Assembly (NCBI GenBank): GCA_016647705.1
Contig: CM028336.1
Coordinates: forward strand, 3,038,001-3,102,000
Length of the DNA stretch: 64,000 nucleotides
Source of the DNA: Eucommia ulmoides
Lineage: Eukaryota > Streptophyta > Magnoliopsida > Garryales > Eucommiaceae
Direction of reading: 5' to 3'
Each line of letters begins with the position of its first letter. The stretch's first letter is position 1. Position numbers and translations under genes: made by a program. Below, piece by piece: positions 23,807 through 36,357 of this stretch. The notes below the pieces were generated by a model. The model saw nothing but the letters and a program-made list of their open reading frames with translations, ran no database searches and was not told where the DNA came from.

Positions 23807-24094
23807 CTCTTTTTTGACGACGTGTGACGTGTGACATTTGGGACGTTTCAAAAAAAATAATACATAAAATATTACTAGGACAGTTATCTATCTGGACAGC
23901 TAAGTGCTAGCTTGCGCTAATGACGCGTGCGCATTTCACCCACATGTTTAAATACATAAAGGCAGATTAAGTGTTAATCCCAGTGAGACCACGCATTGGG
24001 TCCGCGCGTCGCACACGCTTTGCCCGTTGAATTTCTCCCGCCTTAAAACCAAGTACCGCCTACCCAAATTAAAACAATTTCATAAACAACTAGC
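23807..24094 (+). promoter_or_regulatory. 5' flank of the AP2/ERF gene with a possible TATA box
   Basis: TTTAAATACATAAAG at about 23947 lies some 150 bp upstream of the start codon and is the best TATA-like word. No other element is claimed. Confidence 0.3.
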
Positions 24095-24697
24095 ATGCGC
24101 ATTTTTATGTATCCTACTGATGTGCGCCGTGATGACGGTCCAAATCCCAATATCGAACCACCGCCAGCTGCCGCCCTCTCATCGCCTACCAGTGGTAGGA
24201 GGGGTGGCGGTGGGAGGTCGGGAAGGCATTCGAAATACAGAGGAATAAGGCTGAGGAGCGGGAAATGGGTGTCGGAAATACGTGAGCCACGCAAGACTAC
24301 CCGCATTTGGCTCGGGACATATCCCACCCCGGAGATGGCGGCAGCCGCCTATGACGTGGCAGCTCTTGCACTGAAAGGCCCGGACACCGCCCTGAATTTT
24401 CCGGATTTGTTGCCATCTTACGCGGTGCCGCCGTCTCAGTCCGCGGCGGATATACGATCTGCCGCCACAAGTGCTGCCAATGCTGTGGCGGCTCAGCCAA
24501 GCAAAAGTGAGGGTACGTCCGGAAGTGGTTTAACTGCCAGAGAGGAGTTCGTTGATATGGAGGATCTTTTCGACATGCCCAATTTGTTGGTGGACATGGC
24601 GGAGGGAATGATGGTGAGTCCGCCCCGAATAGAGTCAGCACCAGCGATTGACTCGCCGGAGAATTCTGATCCGGAAAATCTATGGAACTATCCCTAA
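24095..24697 (+). CDS. DREB-type AP2/ERF transcription factor, ERF027-like
   Basis: Single-exon gene of 200 aa, expected to be a nuclear DNA-binding regulator of stress or developmental genes. A Pro/Gly-rich N-terminus is followed by one AP2/ERF domain (about residues 47-105): [39 protein letters not shown] and [12 protein letters not shown]. In [10 protein letters not shown] the Val and Glu at the DREB-diagnostic positions (V14, E19) are present. The form RSGKW and the run AALALKG point to the ERF023-ERF027 (DREB A-4) group rather than to CBF proteins. The C-terminal region is Ala/Ser-rich, then acidic, and ends LWNYP, matching the LWNY/LWSY-type activation motif of DREB proteins. A second in-frame ATG at 24107 would remove only four residues. 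A CT/CA microsatellite follows the stop. Confidence 0.92.
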   Translation: MRIFMYPTDVRRDDGPNPNIEPPPAAALSSPTSGRRGGGGRSGRHSKYRGIRLRSGKWVSEIREPRKTTRIWLGTYPTPEMAAAAYDVAALALKGPDTALNFPDLLPSYAVPPSQSAADIRSAATSAANAVAAQPSKSEGTSGSGLTAREEFVDMEDLFDMPNLLVDMAEGMMVSPPRIESAPAIDSPENSDPENLWNYP

Positions 24698-24723
24698 AAA
24701 AGTCCCCCCCTCCCTCTCTAACA

Positions 24724-24724
<1 letters not shown>

Positions 24725-24773
<49 letters not shown>
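24725..24773. repeat. CT then CA microsatellite in the ERF 3' UTR
   Basis: A CT repeat (24725-24754) runs into a CA repeat (24755-24772), 30 bp after the stop codon. Confidence 0.9.
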
Positions 24774-24904
24774 TCTCTCCCCCTCCCTCAAACAAAGTCT
24801 CTCTCCGCGTGTGATTTTGCGTGTTTTCGAGCTGATAGGATTGGTGTGCATAGATTCGGCTCCTTGAGTGTATGTTCCGGCAGGAGCTTTGATTGTAGAA
24901 CACG

Positions 24905-25012
24905 ACCTTTGTTTAGCGTTTTTGTTCCCAGAATTCTGTTTCTGTTTTGAAAAAACTCGAAATAGAAACAGAAGCATCTAGAGAACAAAAACACTAAACA
25001 AACACTGTCCTA
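24905..25012. mobile_element. short foldback (MITE-like) between ERF and ValRS genes
   Basis: TTTGTTTAGCGTTTTTGTTC on the left pairs with GAGAACAAAAACACTAAACA on the right, with CTGTTTCTG/CAGAAGC further in. Related sequence fills much of the last ValRS intron (25490-26165). Confidence 0.65.
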
Positions 25013-25231
25013 TAACACATAGTAGACCAAAACCAACTTGGGATTGAAGTTTGAAAAAAAAAAGATATAGAATTAGTAAAAACGAAAAATTGCAAACCAA
25101 ACAGACCCTAGTCACCAAATCGATCGAAAAAATTTATAAATCTATAATTCTATATAATCACAAAAATGTTTTCGAAATCGGGATTTAATATGATCATGAA
25201 TCCCAATGATTTTTAAAAAAAATCAGTTCAA

Positions 25232-28200
25232 TTAGTTATGAGTACCGTTGCCCAAGCATTGGGTGGCTTCTTCAATAGAGAGGAGCTCCTGCAGAAGAGA
25301 TGCCAATTTTGAAGCATTTTCTTCATGTATGTGAGCTGGGACTTTCTCTTTATACCCCGAGGCGCTCATCGTCTTCATCAAGCCGTCTCTTTGCCTGTAC
25401 CAAAAAATAAATATTCAGAAGTGCATAAGAAACTTCAACTTGGTGTGTGTTTTTCGTGTGTTTTTTCAAGCTACCAAACAAGAGGCAAGGCAACGTTTGT
25501 TTAGTGTTTCTGTTTCAAGATTTCTGTTATTAGAAAACTTGGAACAGAAATGGGATTCAGGGAACAATACTTGTGTTCTCAGAAATTTGTTCTAAAAAAC
25601 TTGGAGCTAAACAAAGTTTTTTTTTTTTTAAATGGTGTTCTTGTTATATTGTTCTCTATTTTGAGTTTTTTTTAATCCTATTTATAGAGGATTTTATTTT
25701 TTAGTCTTTACCATCTTATTTTCAATTTATTTATTATTCCTTATCAATATTTCAGTTAACATTAACTATAAGATCGAATACAAATTCCACATTAAGTTAA
25801 CATTAACTCTATAAAATTCAATCTAATTGATTTTAACTGAAGTGAATTGTGAATGGCGGGCACAATCAACTAATTTCGCCTTTTTTCATTCCCATATTTC
25901 TGTTTCTGTTCCCAATTTTATGGGAACAAAATCCGAAATATGCGAATTAAAAAACTAAACAAATGAAGCCCTAATTTTTGTTTCGATTCTCAAAAAATAG
26001 AAAATGAAAAGAAACCAGGGACCCAAATAAAATAATCTGTTTTTGTTCTGCTCTCTAATATTTAGAACAAATTTATGAGAACAGAACATAATTTTGGTCC
26101 CAAAATTCTCTTTCTTCTATGTTTTTTTGAGAACAGAATCAGAAATCCGAGAACAGAAACAAGAAAAAAAACACTATTTTTCTTACTTTTGTACGTCTTC
26201 CATCTTTTTCTTGAGCTTCTCACGCTCTGCTTCAATGTTAAGAGCTCCCATTCGATCTAGAAAAACAATCAACGATTCATTTACCACGTCCCTTGCACAT
26301 TTAGTCGTATCATCGTCGTTCTCTCTTAAAACCTGGGAAAAATTGTTTGAATAAAAAGAAAAATCAATAATGATGAAAAAAAACAGATTAATATTTCGAT
26401 AAAGATTTCCAGCCAAACACATACCTTCAAAGATGATAAGGCGGCGAGAGTCGAGATCTCCATTTCATAGCTTTTAATAATTCCTGATATGTCTTCAGTC
26501 CGACATAGTGCGAAAGCTGCCCGCCTGAAAAAATGAAGAGTTTGTTTGGTTTAGTTTTTAACTATAGAACCTATATTTTCAAAAACATTTCATAATTTTG
26601 AGAAACTGTTTTCACAATTTTCAAAAACTGTTTTAAAATCATAAACTAAACAGACCCTCTTTCAGTAGTTACCTTCCAAATCTTTCCTCAGCAGGGAACG
26701 ATGATCTCAACGACCTAAACGATCTCACCGTAGACTCAACAATCTCCATCTCCAATTCTACCTTGTCGTTAGTCCAGGCCTGCAAAAAGAAGTGGACTCA
26801 AACCCTAATTTGCAAAATTGTGTTTGTGTGCGTGCGTGTGTTTGTGTGTGCGCGCGCGTATATATATATATATAAAAACTCACCTCCACAGTTGAGGGGT
26901 AATCGCATAACATAATAGATTGTTTCCTTTCAGAATCCGTTTTACAAGGTAGGCGCTGCCACAGCTCTTCAGTAACAAAAGGCATGAATGGATGAAGTAA
27001 CCGCAACCCATTATCCAGACACAGCCACAACGTGTCTTGAGCATACCGCCTTGAAGAGGCTAAATTGGGATCATCGCTGGCAAAATAAGGCTTGATTACT
27101 TCGATAAACACATCGCACAATTGGAACTGCCACCATGAATATACTGCACTTGCCGCATCTGAGAACTCGTATGCATTGAGGGAAGAGATGGTTTTGGATA
27201 TGGTTTTGTTGAGTACGGAAAGAATCCATTGGCAGCTAAAGGGCATGATATTGGGATTTACATTCAAAGCAGGTGTAAAATCGTCCCCGAGTTTGCTCAT
27301 GGCAAACCGCACCGCATTCCAGAGCTTGTTGCACCATTGACGATAACCAACGACCCTTTGAATATCTAAGTTTATTTTATCAGACTGAAAAACACAAAAA
27401 ATATAGTAAGTCGCGGAGGAAGCGAAAAATTAAGGCAGCATTGGGAATGCTTTTTGCTTTTTCAAATACTTTTTTGTTTTTATGCAAAAAATATAAAAAA
27501 ATAAATAAAAAATTTAAGCACCGTTCGGTTTGCACTTTAAAAAAATGATTTTGAGAATTTAAAAGAACATAAAAATATGACTTTAAAAACTAAAAAAAAA
27601 TGTTGCTTTTTTCCTTCAAATTTATAGTTAAAGAGATCTGCCAACTAGGATTTCTCCACCCAAATTCTCTATATCATGAATGAAATTTCTTTTGAGCATT
27701 TATGCATTATATGGGATATTACGCTGTCAAACATACTTTTAGGAAGAAGAAATTTTTTACCTGGGCAGTGTAAGACACTAGGGCAAAACGAAGAGCATCG
27801 GTCCCACATTCAGGAATACCATTAGGGAAGTCCTTCATTTGACCTTCTTTGGCCACCTTCAATTCTGAGGAGTCCAGGTTACCCTCCTCCAGTCTCTTGT
27901 GAAGACCATCCAGGGATATTCCATTAATTACTTCGAGAGGATCGATTACATTCCCTAATGATTTCGACATCTTACGCCCATGAGCATCACGAATCATGGG
28001 ATGCAAGTAAACCTGTAGAAAATTCAAAAAACGCTGTCGTGAATATCTTTTTAATTAAAAAAAAAAAATTGCTAAATGAAAGTCATAAGAACGTCTATAA
28101 ACAGCGGCAATATGCCCAGGGGGTTCAAGTCCCAACCCCCACCCCTCAACTTTTGAAAATTTACACTTTTACCCATATATTTATAGAAAAAATAAATTAA

Positions 28201-31200
28201 AACCCTTAAAATTTCCTATAAGCACCCTCGTAAATCTATAGTAACTTTTTTAGCCCCCGCCCCCCCCCCAAAAAAAATCAAGTTTCTAAATCTGCTGCTG
28301 ATATAAAAATAAATAATTATTTTCAAGCGAATATGAGAATCCTTGCCATTTTCTTTTGCCAACTAATACAACTATATACAAACACACGTGTGTGCGTGCG
28401 TGTTTATATAGAATCAATGACCGAAAAAAAAAGCTCACTCGCCTTTCTAAATGGAACATCACCTCCCAACTTCATTCCCAACATCACCATACGAGCAACC
28501 CAGAAAAAGAGAATATCATGCCCCGTTTCTAGAACAGAAGTCGGGTAAAATGTTCTCAAATCCTTTGTATCCTCTGGCCACCCCAACACTGATAAAGGAA
28601 AGAGACCAGAGGAAAACCAGGTGTCAAGAACGTCGGGATCTTGAGACAACTGGAACTTCTTCCCAGCATATTTTCGGTTAGCTTCTGCCAGGGCATCTTC
28701 CTCGCTTCTACCAACCACCCAACGGTCACTATATGAACCAAATTCCTTCAGTTCATCATCCTCCAATGTAACATACCATGCGGGAACACGGTGACCCCAC
28801 CAAAGCTGCCTCGAGATGCACCAATCACGAATATTTTCAAGCCATCTGTGAAGTTTGAATAACATGACTTAGTTAAATGTAGCTAAGGATGCAATGAATA
28901 TAAAGGATGTATATTTATAAACACACACAATTGTTGAAACACCGCACAAGAGAACCATGTATGGATAGGTAAAATTTTTGAATGTGACGGTACCTCTTCC
29001 ATTCAGCAACATATTGCTTTGGAATGATCTCCATTTTCCTATTCTCATCGTCAGTGACAGCATCAAGAGCTTCCTTTGCCATGTCATTCAAGTTGACATA
29101 CCACTGAGGTTTTATCATGGGCTCCACTACATCATTGGTTCTTGAGCAAAGGCCGAGCCGCATCTCATTGGCTTTAGCGCCTCTATAGAGACCCTAAAGT
29201 AAAGAAGAATACAATAAGAACAAAACATAGTCAGACTAGGGTACCTGAAACGCGTGATTTTGCGTCATATAGTTATGTTAATGAGAAAAAATAGTGATCC
29301 ATTTTCAGGAGAGCACCTTCTGGATTAAAGCTTCAGTCACTGCTTCACGAGCTTTGAAACGCGGCATCCCAGCAAATTCTTCGCCACCATTGCCATTTAT
29401 TTTTCCATCATCGCTGAAAATGTTGATGAAGTCAAGACCATGGCGCTTCCCAACCTCAAAATCATTTGGATCATGTGCTGGAGTTATCTGAAAGAAGGTT
29501 ATTTACCAAAATATTTCAATAACTCAAAAGGGTACACGAAAGACAAATTAAAGGTCAGTATTTTCATTTTCAGCTGAAAAAAAAAAAAAAAACTGTACCT
29601 TCACAGCACCAGTTCCGAATTCCGGATCAACAAGAATTGCATCACAAACTATGGGCAGTCTTCTTCCATTGAATGGGTGAATGGCCGATTTCCCATGAAG
29701 ATGTCTGTATTTGGGGTCATCCGGATGTATTGCGATGGCAGTATCACCAAGCATTGTTTCAACTCTAGTAGTTGCCACAACAATCTCACCAAGCTCTCCT
29801 TCCAAAGGATAAGCAAATGATGTCAAAACACCAAACTCCACTGGGTTTTCATATCCAGGCACCTTTAACATAGTCCTCTCTTTTATATCCACATAGTCTA
29901 CCTACAAAATGTGACAACGTTTTGCGAAAGTTAAATACACTTGCAAAATCAAGGGCAAAGCCAAGGTCTCTTATTTTCCCTCATTAGTTTCTCCATATTT
30001 TTCATCCTTTTTTTCAAACAAGATACACGACATTTAGAAAACGGCTAATTAAGCAATTATACCTCAATATCAGATATTGCAGTTCGTAGGACACAATCCC
30101 AATTCACAAGGCGCAGATCCCTAAAATCAGAGTTGAAGGAAAAAAAATTGTGTTAAGCTTGACTTCCAAAGGAAAATGCATATAGTACAAATATCCCATA
30201 TAAGAAACATATGATACTTAGAAAATGGCTAATTGAACATAAAACCTGATCAGACCTCACCATTTTGTGTTTTATTTTTCATTTTCTTCTTGGAAGGGGG
30301 GAGGGACTATGACTCCTGATTTGTCGGTAAGGCTTAGTTTGGGTTTGATTCTTCTTTTAATTGGAAGTGATTCTTGTAGAAAAGCTGTAAAAGTGACTCT
30401 TTTTTAGAATAAGTCAAAATCAGTTTTTGGTTTGGATGTTTGGGATTGTTATTAAAAGATAATTATTTTGAATCTATAAAATTGTGATATAATAATAAAA
30501 ATGATTGACAAGTATGACCTTCCACTATAAGTTGATTTTAACAGTACATTGTAATTAACTTGGTAATTTAAAAAATTATCAAGTTTCATTTAATAGTTTA
30601 TTATGGTTAATTTAATATATTAAAAAATAATAATAATAAATAAATTTATCATTTAATATTTAATTTGGTAATTTAAAAAGTTAAAATAACTTCTATTATT
30701 TTTTTGAGAAAATAAATCTATAATTTTAAAGTTAATTAATCTATATGTGTAAAAATGAATATATTAATTATGAATGGGGGTGCATTTAGGGCATACAAAT
30801 AAAAATAGGGGGGTATAATTAAAATCTTATCAAAATGGTCAAATTTTATTGACTGCTTCTTCAATTAGAAGCAGCAATGAGTTGCTTCTAAAACAAAAGT
30901 GATTCTGTGAATTTTAACATGAAAATGCAATTTTTCTTTGTCGTGTTTCGCCAAGCTTTTGGCCTAAACACACTTTTGGTCTGGAAAAAAGCTAGGCCAA
31001 ACGGGCACTAATTGATAAGCCAAGTTCATTCAAACCTGTAAATTAGACCTTCCTCGAACAGCCTAATAAAAGCCTCGGTCACAGCCTTTGATCTCTTCTC
31101 ATCCATTGTAAAGCACTGTTTGAAAGGGTAAAAGGGGTGAGAAATGAAAAGGAAGAGAGGGAGAAAAAGGGGGAAAAGGATGAACCAGTAAACCAGCTGC

Positions 31201-33578
31201 GAAGACAGGTAAGTAAGCACTATTTCAATTCCAAACTACATAGACTGAATGATAATAACTTCTTACCTCACGAGACCAATCAAGAGAAGAACCCAGGCGT
31301 CGTAGTTGTTTCAATATAGTGCCTCCGTACAGGTTCTTCCAATTCCATACCTTTCAAGAATAAGAGATGTAGTTGCATGCATTTGGCTAGTAAGAAATTA
31401 TAGAGAGCTAAATACAGCTAATTTTATGAATTTGTCGTGTTTTTGCAAGAAATGTGTTAATTACATTAGTCACTGTCCTACTGACCAAACTGTCACAATT
31501 ATAATATATTTGGTGGTGAAACATAAATCACTGAAATTCAGTATAAACTTACTTCAGATACAAATTTTTCTCGACCAACATCATGTCTAGTCAATCGCCT
31601 TTCCCGCATGATCTTCTTCTCCACTACAACCTGCGAATTAACATATTAAACTCGTAATTCAAGAAAAAGAACAACTTTTCATATACAGATTTTAAAAAAA
31701 ATGATGTCATCCAAAAGCAACCTGCGTTGCTATCCCCGCATGATCCATCCCGGGCACCCACAAGGTATTGTATCCAGACATTCTCCTCCAACGAATAATA
31801 GTATCCTGCACACCATAAAAGCAGTAGCAACATGAGATAAATAAAAAGAGCTACAGATGAAACTTCACATGGCAAACAAAATTGCCAAATAAGGGCAGTC
31901 AACTATGGGACTGACCTCAATGGCAGCGGTAAGTGCATGGCCTATGTGTAGGGCCCCAGTGACATTCGGAGGTGGCAAAACCTGCGATTATCCAGAACGA
32001 AACATAAGAAAAAAAAAGTGCCAAAAAATAACTAATCAGCAAGCAGACTCAGTCCATAATAATTTGACACAATCAGGAAGGAATCAAGGAACAACAGGTA
32101 ATTAAGAGGTACAAAAGGCATAAACTAGATAAGGCCAGGGCAAATGTTTTCTTTTGTTTAAGAGGGAAGAGAATTTTTTTTTGAAAGAAAAATAACAATG
32201 AATGGATGGAAGTATCAACATACGTGTCAGACAACTATTTAGATGCCTCCCGCTTTCTATAAATCTCTCTCCCTTTCTCTCTCTAAAATTAAAACAGAAG
32301 TACATACATGTATATTATACTCAAAGGGATTATTATGATTCAAAAAGTTTAGGTGGGATACATTTCACACAATCATAACACACAAATTTCATAAGTTCAA
32401 AAAAATATGAATGAAAAAAGAGAGAGAAATCATCAACTGCAGAAAAAACAAAAAAAAATCCCAAAAAAAGAAACTCACAATTACAAATGGTGGTTTGGAA
32501 CTACTTGAGTCAGCAACGAAAAATCCAGAATTCTCCCACCACGAATACCAGCTACACAAATTACACTAAATCAGGACTAGAAAAAACAAAAATGATCTGA
32601 ATATATGTATATATATAGTTCAACTTACTTTTTCTCCACCGAACTAGGAGAGTATTGCTTCGCCATTTGAGAGGATAGCCGCTTTTTCTCACCCAAAGGA
32701 GTTTCGGGATCAACATAATCCTCAGGATTTTCTTCCCCTGCCCCTTTCTTTAAGTTCTTTCTCTTACTCGTTTTTGAAGTACTAGACGCTTGTGCCTGGA
32801 TACCGTCATCCATGCACATAAACAAACAAAGTTAAAACAATATTATTGCCATCAATAGGAAAATCTCAAAACTGTTCAGATTCATCATGGACTGAAATTG
32901 TTCGGTTTTACCTGAAGTTTGGCAGCTTCAGCTTTTTGAGCAGCCTTAAGCTTTTTTAATTCTTTTTCTTTAGCCTACACAAAAGAAAAAGAAGTATAAT
33001 AAATGAGAAATTAAAATTGCATAAACATAATCAAATTCACCGTACTTTATCGATAAAAAAAAAAAATCGAATGGAGATGGATACTTCAGAAAAACACAGT
33101 TAGCATTAGGGATACTTTGAAAAAACACCCCATCTCCAGTTTTGTAGTACTGAATCAAGTTCTTCAAGCATGTTTTCCATCATAACAGGGAGAATTGAAA
33201 TATTTGCACCAGTGTGAAAATGAAGTTCAGGTACCTAAATGAAACTACTAAGATGTGTGCTACCACAGTCACATCCAGAAGTATAAATAAAAGCATTAAG
33301 CAGATACCGATTGCTCTTACCTTCTCTTCCTTTTTCTTCTTCCGCTCAAGGTCTTCTACCTGAGGCTGTGCCCCTGATTCAACCTGCGTAGTAAAAGCAT
33401 TGTCAAAAGAATTCAGCCTCAAGAATATTATCCATCGATCCATCGATTTCCATAACAAAGCAACAAATCAATTAGTGTCCGACTAGCAATGAACAAGTAA
33501 CTTGAACAATTTTGAAAATATGAAATGAAATGTAACCTGATGAGAATCTCCCGTCGTTGGCTGAGTCTCCGTTGCCAT
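25232..33578 (-). CDS. valyl-tRNA synthetase (class I, cytosolic type)
   Basis: Charges tRNA-Val with valine. Twenty-one exons: 33578-33537, 33383-33321, 32974-32912, 32795-32629, 32551-32479, 31981-31916, 31805-31722, 31630-31553, 31350-31267, 31115-31036, 30120-30063, 29901-29599, 29487-29317, 29193-28994, 28845-28443, 28012-27761, 27384-26884, 26779-26673, 26524-26425, 26332-26187, 25394-25232. The product is 1067 aa and all phases agree. A Lys-rich N-terminal extension (1-100) is followed by the catalytic core with HIGH (148-151) in [10 protein letters not shown], the editing domain ([17 protein letters not shown]), [18 protein letters not shown] and KMSKS (659-663). Then come the anticodon-binding domain and a C-terminal coiled coil. 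An in-frame TAG lies 11 codons upstream of the ATG, so no targeting peptide is seen. Intron 15 has a GC donor (28442-28441). Confidence 0.95.
25490..26165. repeat. MITE-derived sequence in the last ValRS intron
   Basis: Words such as TTTGTTTAGTGTTTCTGTTT (25497) and their inverses (AACTAAACAAATGAAGCCC at about 25952, GAGAACAGAAAC at 26150) show two or more diverged foldback units in this 0.8 kb intron. Confidence 0.5.
30328..31012. mobile_element. MITE-like element in ValRS intron 10
   Basis: The left end AAGGCTTAGTTTGGGTTTGA and the right end GCTAGGCCAAACGGGCACTA are inverted, with inner GGAAGTGATTCTTGTAGAA and TTCTAAAACAAAAGTGATTC. About 685 bp, AT-rich, no gene. It makes this the longest intron of the gene. 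Confidence 0.65.
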
Positions 33579-33679
33579 CGCCGACCTCACCGTCGTCCGC
33601 CTCTCTCTCTAGCTCAGGGGAAGGCGCTGTGAGGAAATGTGGAACGGATGGTCTGTTGTTTCTTCTGTCTGAGCTGCTT

Positions 33680-35703
33680 CTCAAATTAGGTTTAACGCTA
33701 CAGGGTAGGTGACACCGTGAGACCGATTCGCTTTGTCTTGTACCGGATTGACGTTTTATGCTCTTTTATCTGCGTTGTACGCGGGAATGGAATGCAATAA
33801 AATAAAATAATAATAAAAAAATAAATTTAATTTTAATTTTTAAACGATATAATAATTAATTTTTATTTCAATTTTAACATTTGATTACTGTTTGATATCG
33901 TTTTTTAACCGATAAATGATTAAAATTTAATCTCATATAATTTAACGGATACCAAATTTAGATTGGTATTGGTTAATCCCATATTTTATGGGATTAAAAA
34001 ATACTTGGTAATGGGAATGTGATTTAATCCTATATACCAAACATAGGAATAGAATGACCATTCGTATGTCCATTTCAATCTCGTCTCGAATCCCGCATAC
34101 TAAACACCATTCACCTTCATTTTTTAGGATTAATAATTCGGTTAACGAATCTACTTATATTTTGGATCGTCCAATCATCTTAATTTATAAATAAAAAATA
34201 ATAATAAATTAGAACACTAATAAAAAGAATCGTTAGATTAAAATTTTAAACTGTCATATCCTCCTAATTTAAAAATGAAATAATAATAATAATAAATTAG
34301 GACATTCATAAAAAAGAACCGACGGATCAAAAGATAAATTAATTTATATTTTGAACCGTTAGATCATTTTTTTTTTTAATTCATATGTTGGAAGAGGGAT
34401 TTGAATTCTAAATATTCCACAAGACAGATAAACTAAATATACACTAAGTTACAAGTCTCGCAATAATTCTAATTTATAAATAAAAAAGTACACAAATTGT
34501 ATTGATAACTGTTAAATTTGTTCAATTTATATTTTATGGAATTAGTTCAATCACCGTATTGATTTCAATTTGATGGTATGATTCGTTGTAATTTTGTGTG
34601 TTTTACAATTTATTCAATTTAAAATAGTGTCTTTAGACACAACAAGTATATAAAATAACCGAATTACTCTTTATTTTTGTATAAATTCATTATTTAAACA
34701 GTAAGAAAATAGATAATTGACATTTTCTCTATCTACTTTTATTTTATTTTTTATAATATAATTAAATTAAAATAAATTATAATTTTGTCCATTTCATATA
34801 AAATTTAAATAAAAATAATTATTTTGCTCATTTTTTTCAAACACGTTTCTTATAGTTAAACAGAAACAGATTAATTTTCAAGTTATTCTTAAAACGAAAT
34901 AAAATACAAATTTTTAAAGTTAAAAAATGACATAATGGAAAGAGTTCGAGTAAAAACAACTAACTTATCCCTTAATATCTAAAAAACACATCCAATGAAT
35001 CCATACAAACATAAATCATCTAAAACAGACTTCATTCGAGTAGTTAGTTTGTGTTTCAAAGTTATGATTTTTTCATAATCTTTTCAAGTTTTTTAATAAT
35101 TCAATTTACTTTAACAAAAACACTAACTTTTGCACTATAGTACAAAATTTAAAATAATAAAGTCCCTAATTCTAACTATATTGATAAAAAATGAAAATAA
35201 ACGTAATCACAAAATACAAAATTTAATTAACCCTACATTTATTTTACTTGATCCCAAAATTTTAATCTAAACCAAATCAATCTAAACACACAACATAGAA
35301 AAACATTGTTGGACCAATCAATTACACGGGTATACATTAACCCAAAAAAGCCTATCTTGCTTGGTTCAATTTCAATTTGCAACATGCTCTACCTTCTCCC
35401 CCCCACCCCCACCCCCACCCCCCCCCCCCCAGTCCCCCTCTCAAAATATGTTTCATTTTCATGTCAAAACCCCATAGAAAGAACAAAACCAAGCCAAACC
35501 AAACCAAAACAACCCAGCCCCCACCAGCCCACCCCACCCCACCCCAAAAAAAACAAAACCAGAATTTTGAATCTCATTACAATCCCCCAATCCAAACATA
35601 GGAAAAAAAACTCGCCGAGTAAGGATTTCATCGAATGAGCAAAAAAAAAAAGAAAAAAAACTTGAACCATGATCTTGATCACAAAAGTCTTGGCAAAGTG
35701 ATT
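33680..35703. other. intergenic region with a decayed MITE and C-rich tract
   Basis: 33870-34115 is a diverged copy of the MITE-like element at 6081-12314 (GATTGGTATTGGTTAATCCC, ATACTAAACACCATTC). 34120-35300 is AT-rich with nothing recognisable. 35395-35560 holds CCCCCACCCC and CCAAACCAAAAC low complexity that gives spurious frames. The 3' UTR of the Per1-like gene should begin just below 35704. Confidence 0.5.
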
Positions 35704-36306
35704 TTACTTTGCTTTCTTGACGAGAGCGTATGTTCTGAACTCGCTGTCGTCCCTTACGAAGCTCCACCAGAGGTACGTGAGCGGGATGGTGGTGGCATGC
35801 CACAACGCATGCGCATCAACGTATCCATAGAGGGGCGGGAAATCATATATTTCCAGCAGCATTGCAAGACCTCCGGCAAAAACCACAAACCATAGCTTTA
35901 GGCGAGATGGGTGACGTGTAATGCCGGCCCATATTGCCCACAGGAGAAGCTGAGCTACCCCCATGGCTACACACACTTTCATGTTCAAACCTGTGGTGAT
36001 GTTTAAAAAGGGATTTTTAGTCCCCAATAGCGAAATTCAACTGTTTTTTTAAACAGGATAGGTTGTTAAAGAGGAAGAATTTAGGGATTTTTACACTTTG
36101 TATCCCTAAGTTTGAACAAAGTCTCACTTTGGCCCCCATGATTTCAATTTGAACATATAACACCTTAAAGTTTTTGATCATTCCATTACAGTCCAGGTGA
36201 TTTTGGACAGAAAACAGTTATGTGCCATTTGACTTGTCTTTAAGAGACTTTATGGAAAATTCCAACCGTCAACTTTCTTTCTATTCTCTTTCCCACCCAA
36301 ATACTC

Positions 36307-36357
<51 letters not shown>

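Noticed and set aside
28404-28442. Extension of ValRS exon 15 through [13 protein letters not shown] to a stop
   Set aside because: It is intron read-through; conserved sequence resumes at 28012 in the same phase.
33579-33684. N-terminal organelle-targeting extension of ValRS
   Set aside because: An in-frame TAG lies 11 codons upstream of the ATG at 33578; the open frame there is a different one.
35306-35803. Frames in the C-rich tract below the Per1-like gene
   Set aside because: Low complexity (CCCCCACCCC, CCAAACCAAA); no homology and partly antisense to the last exon.
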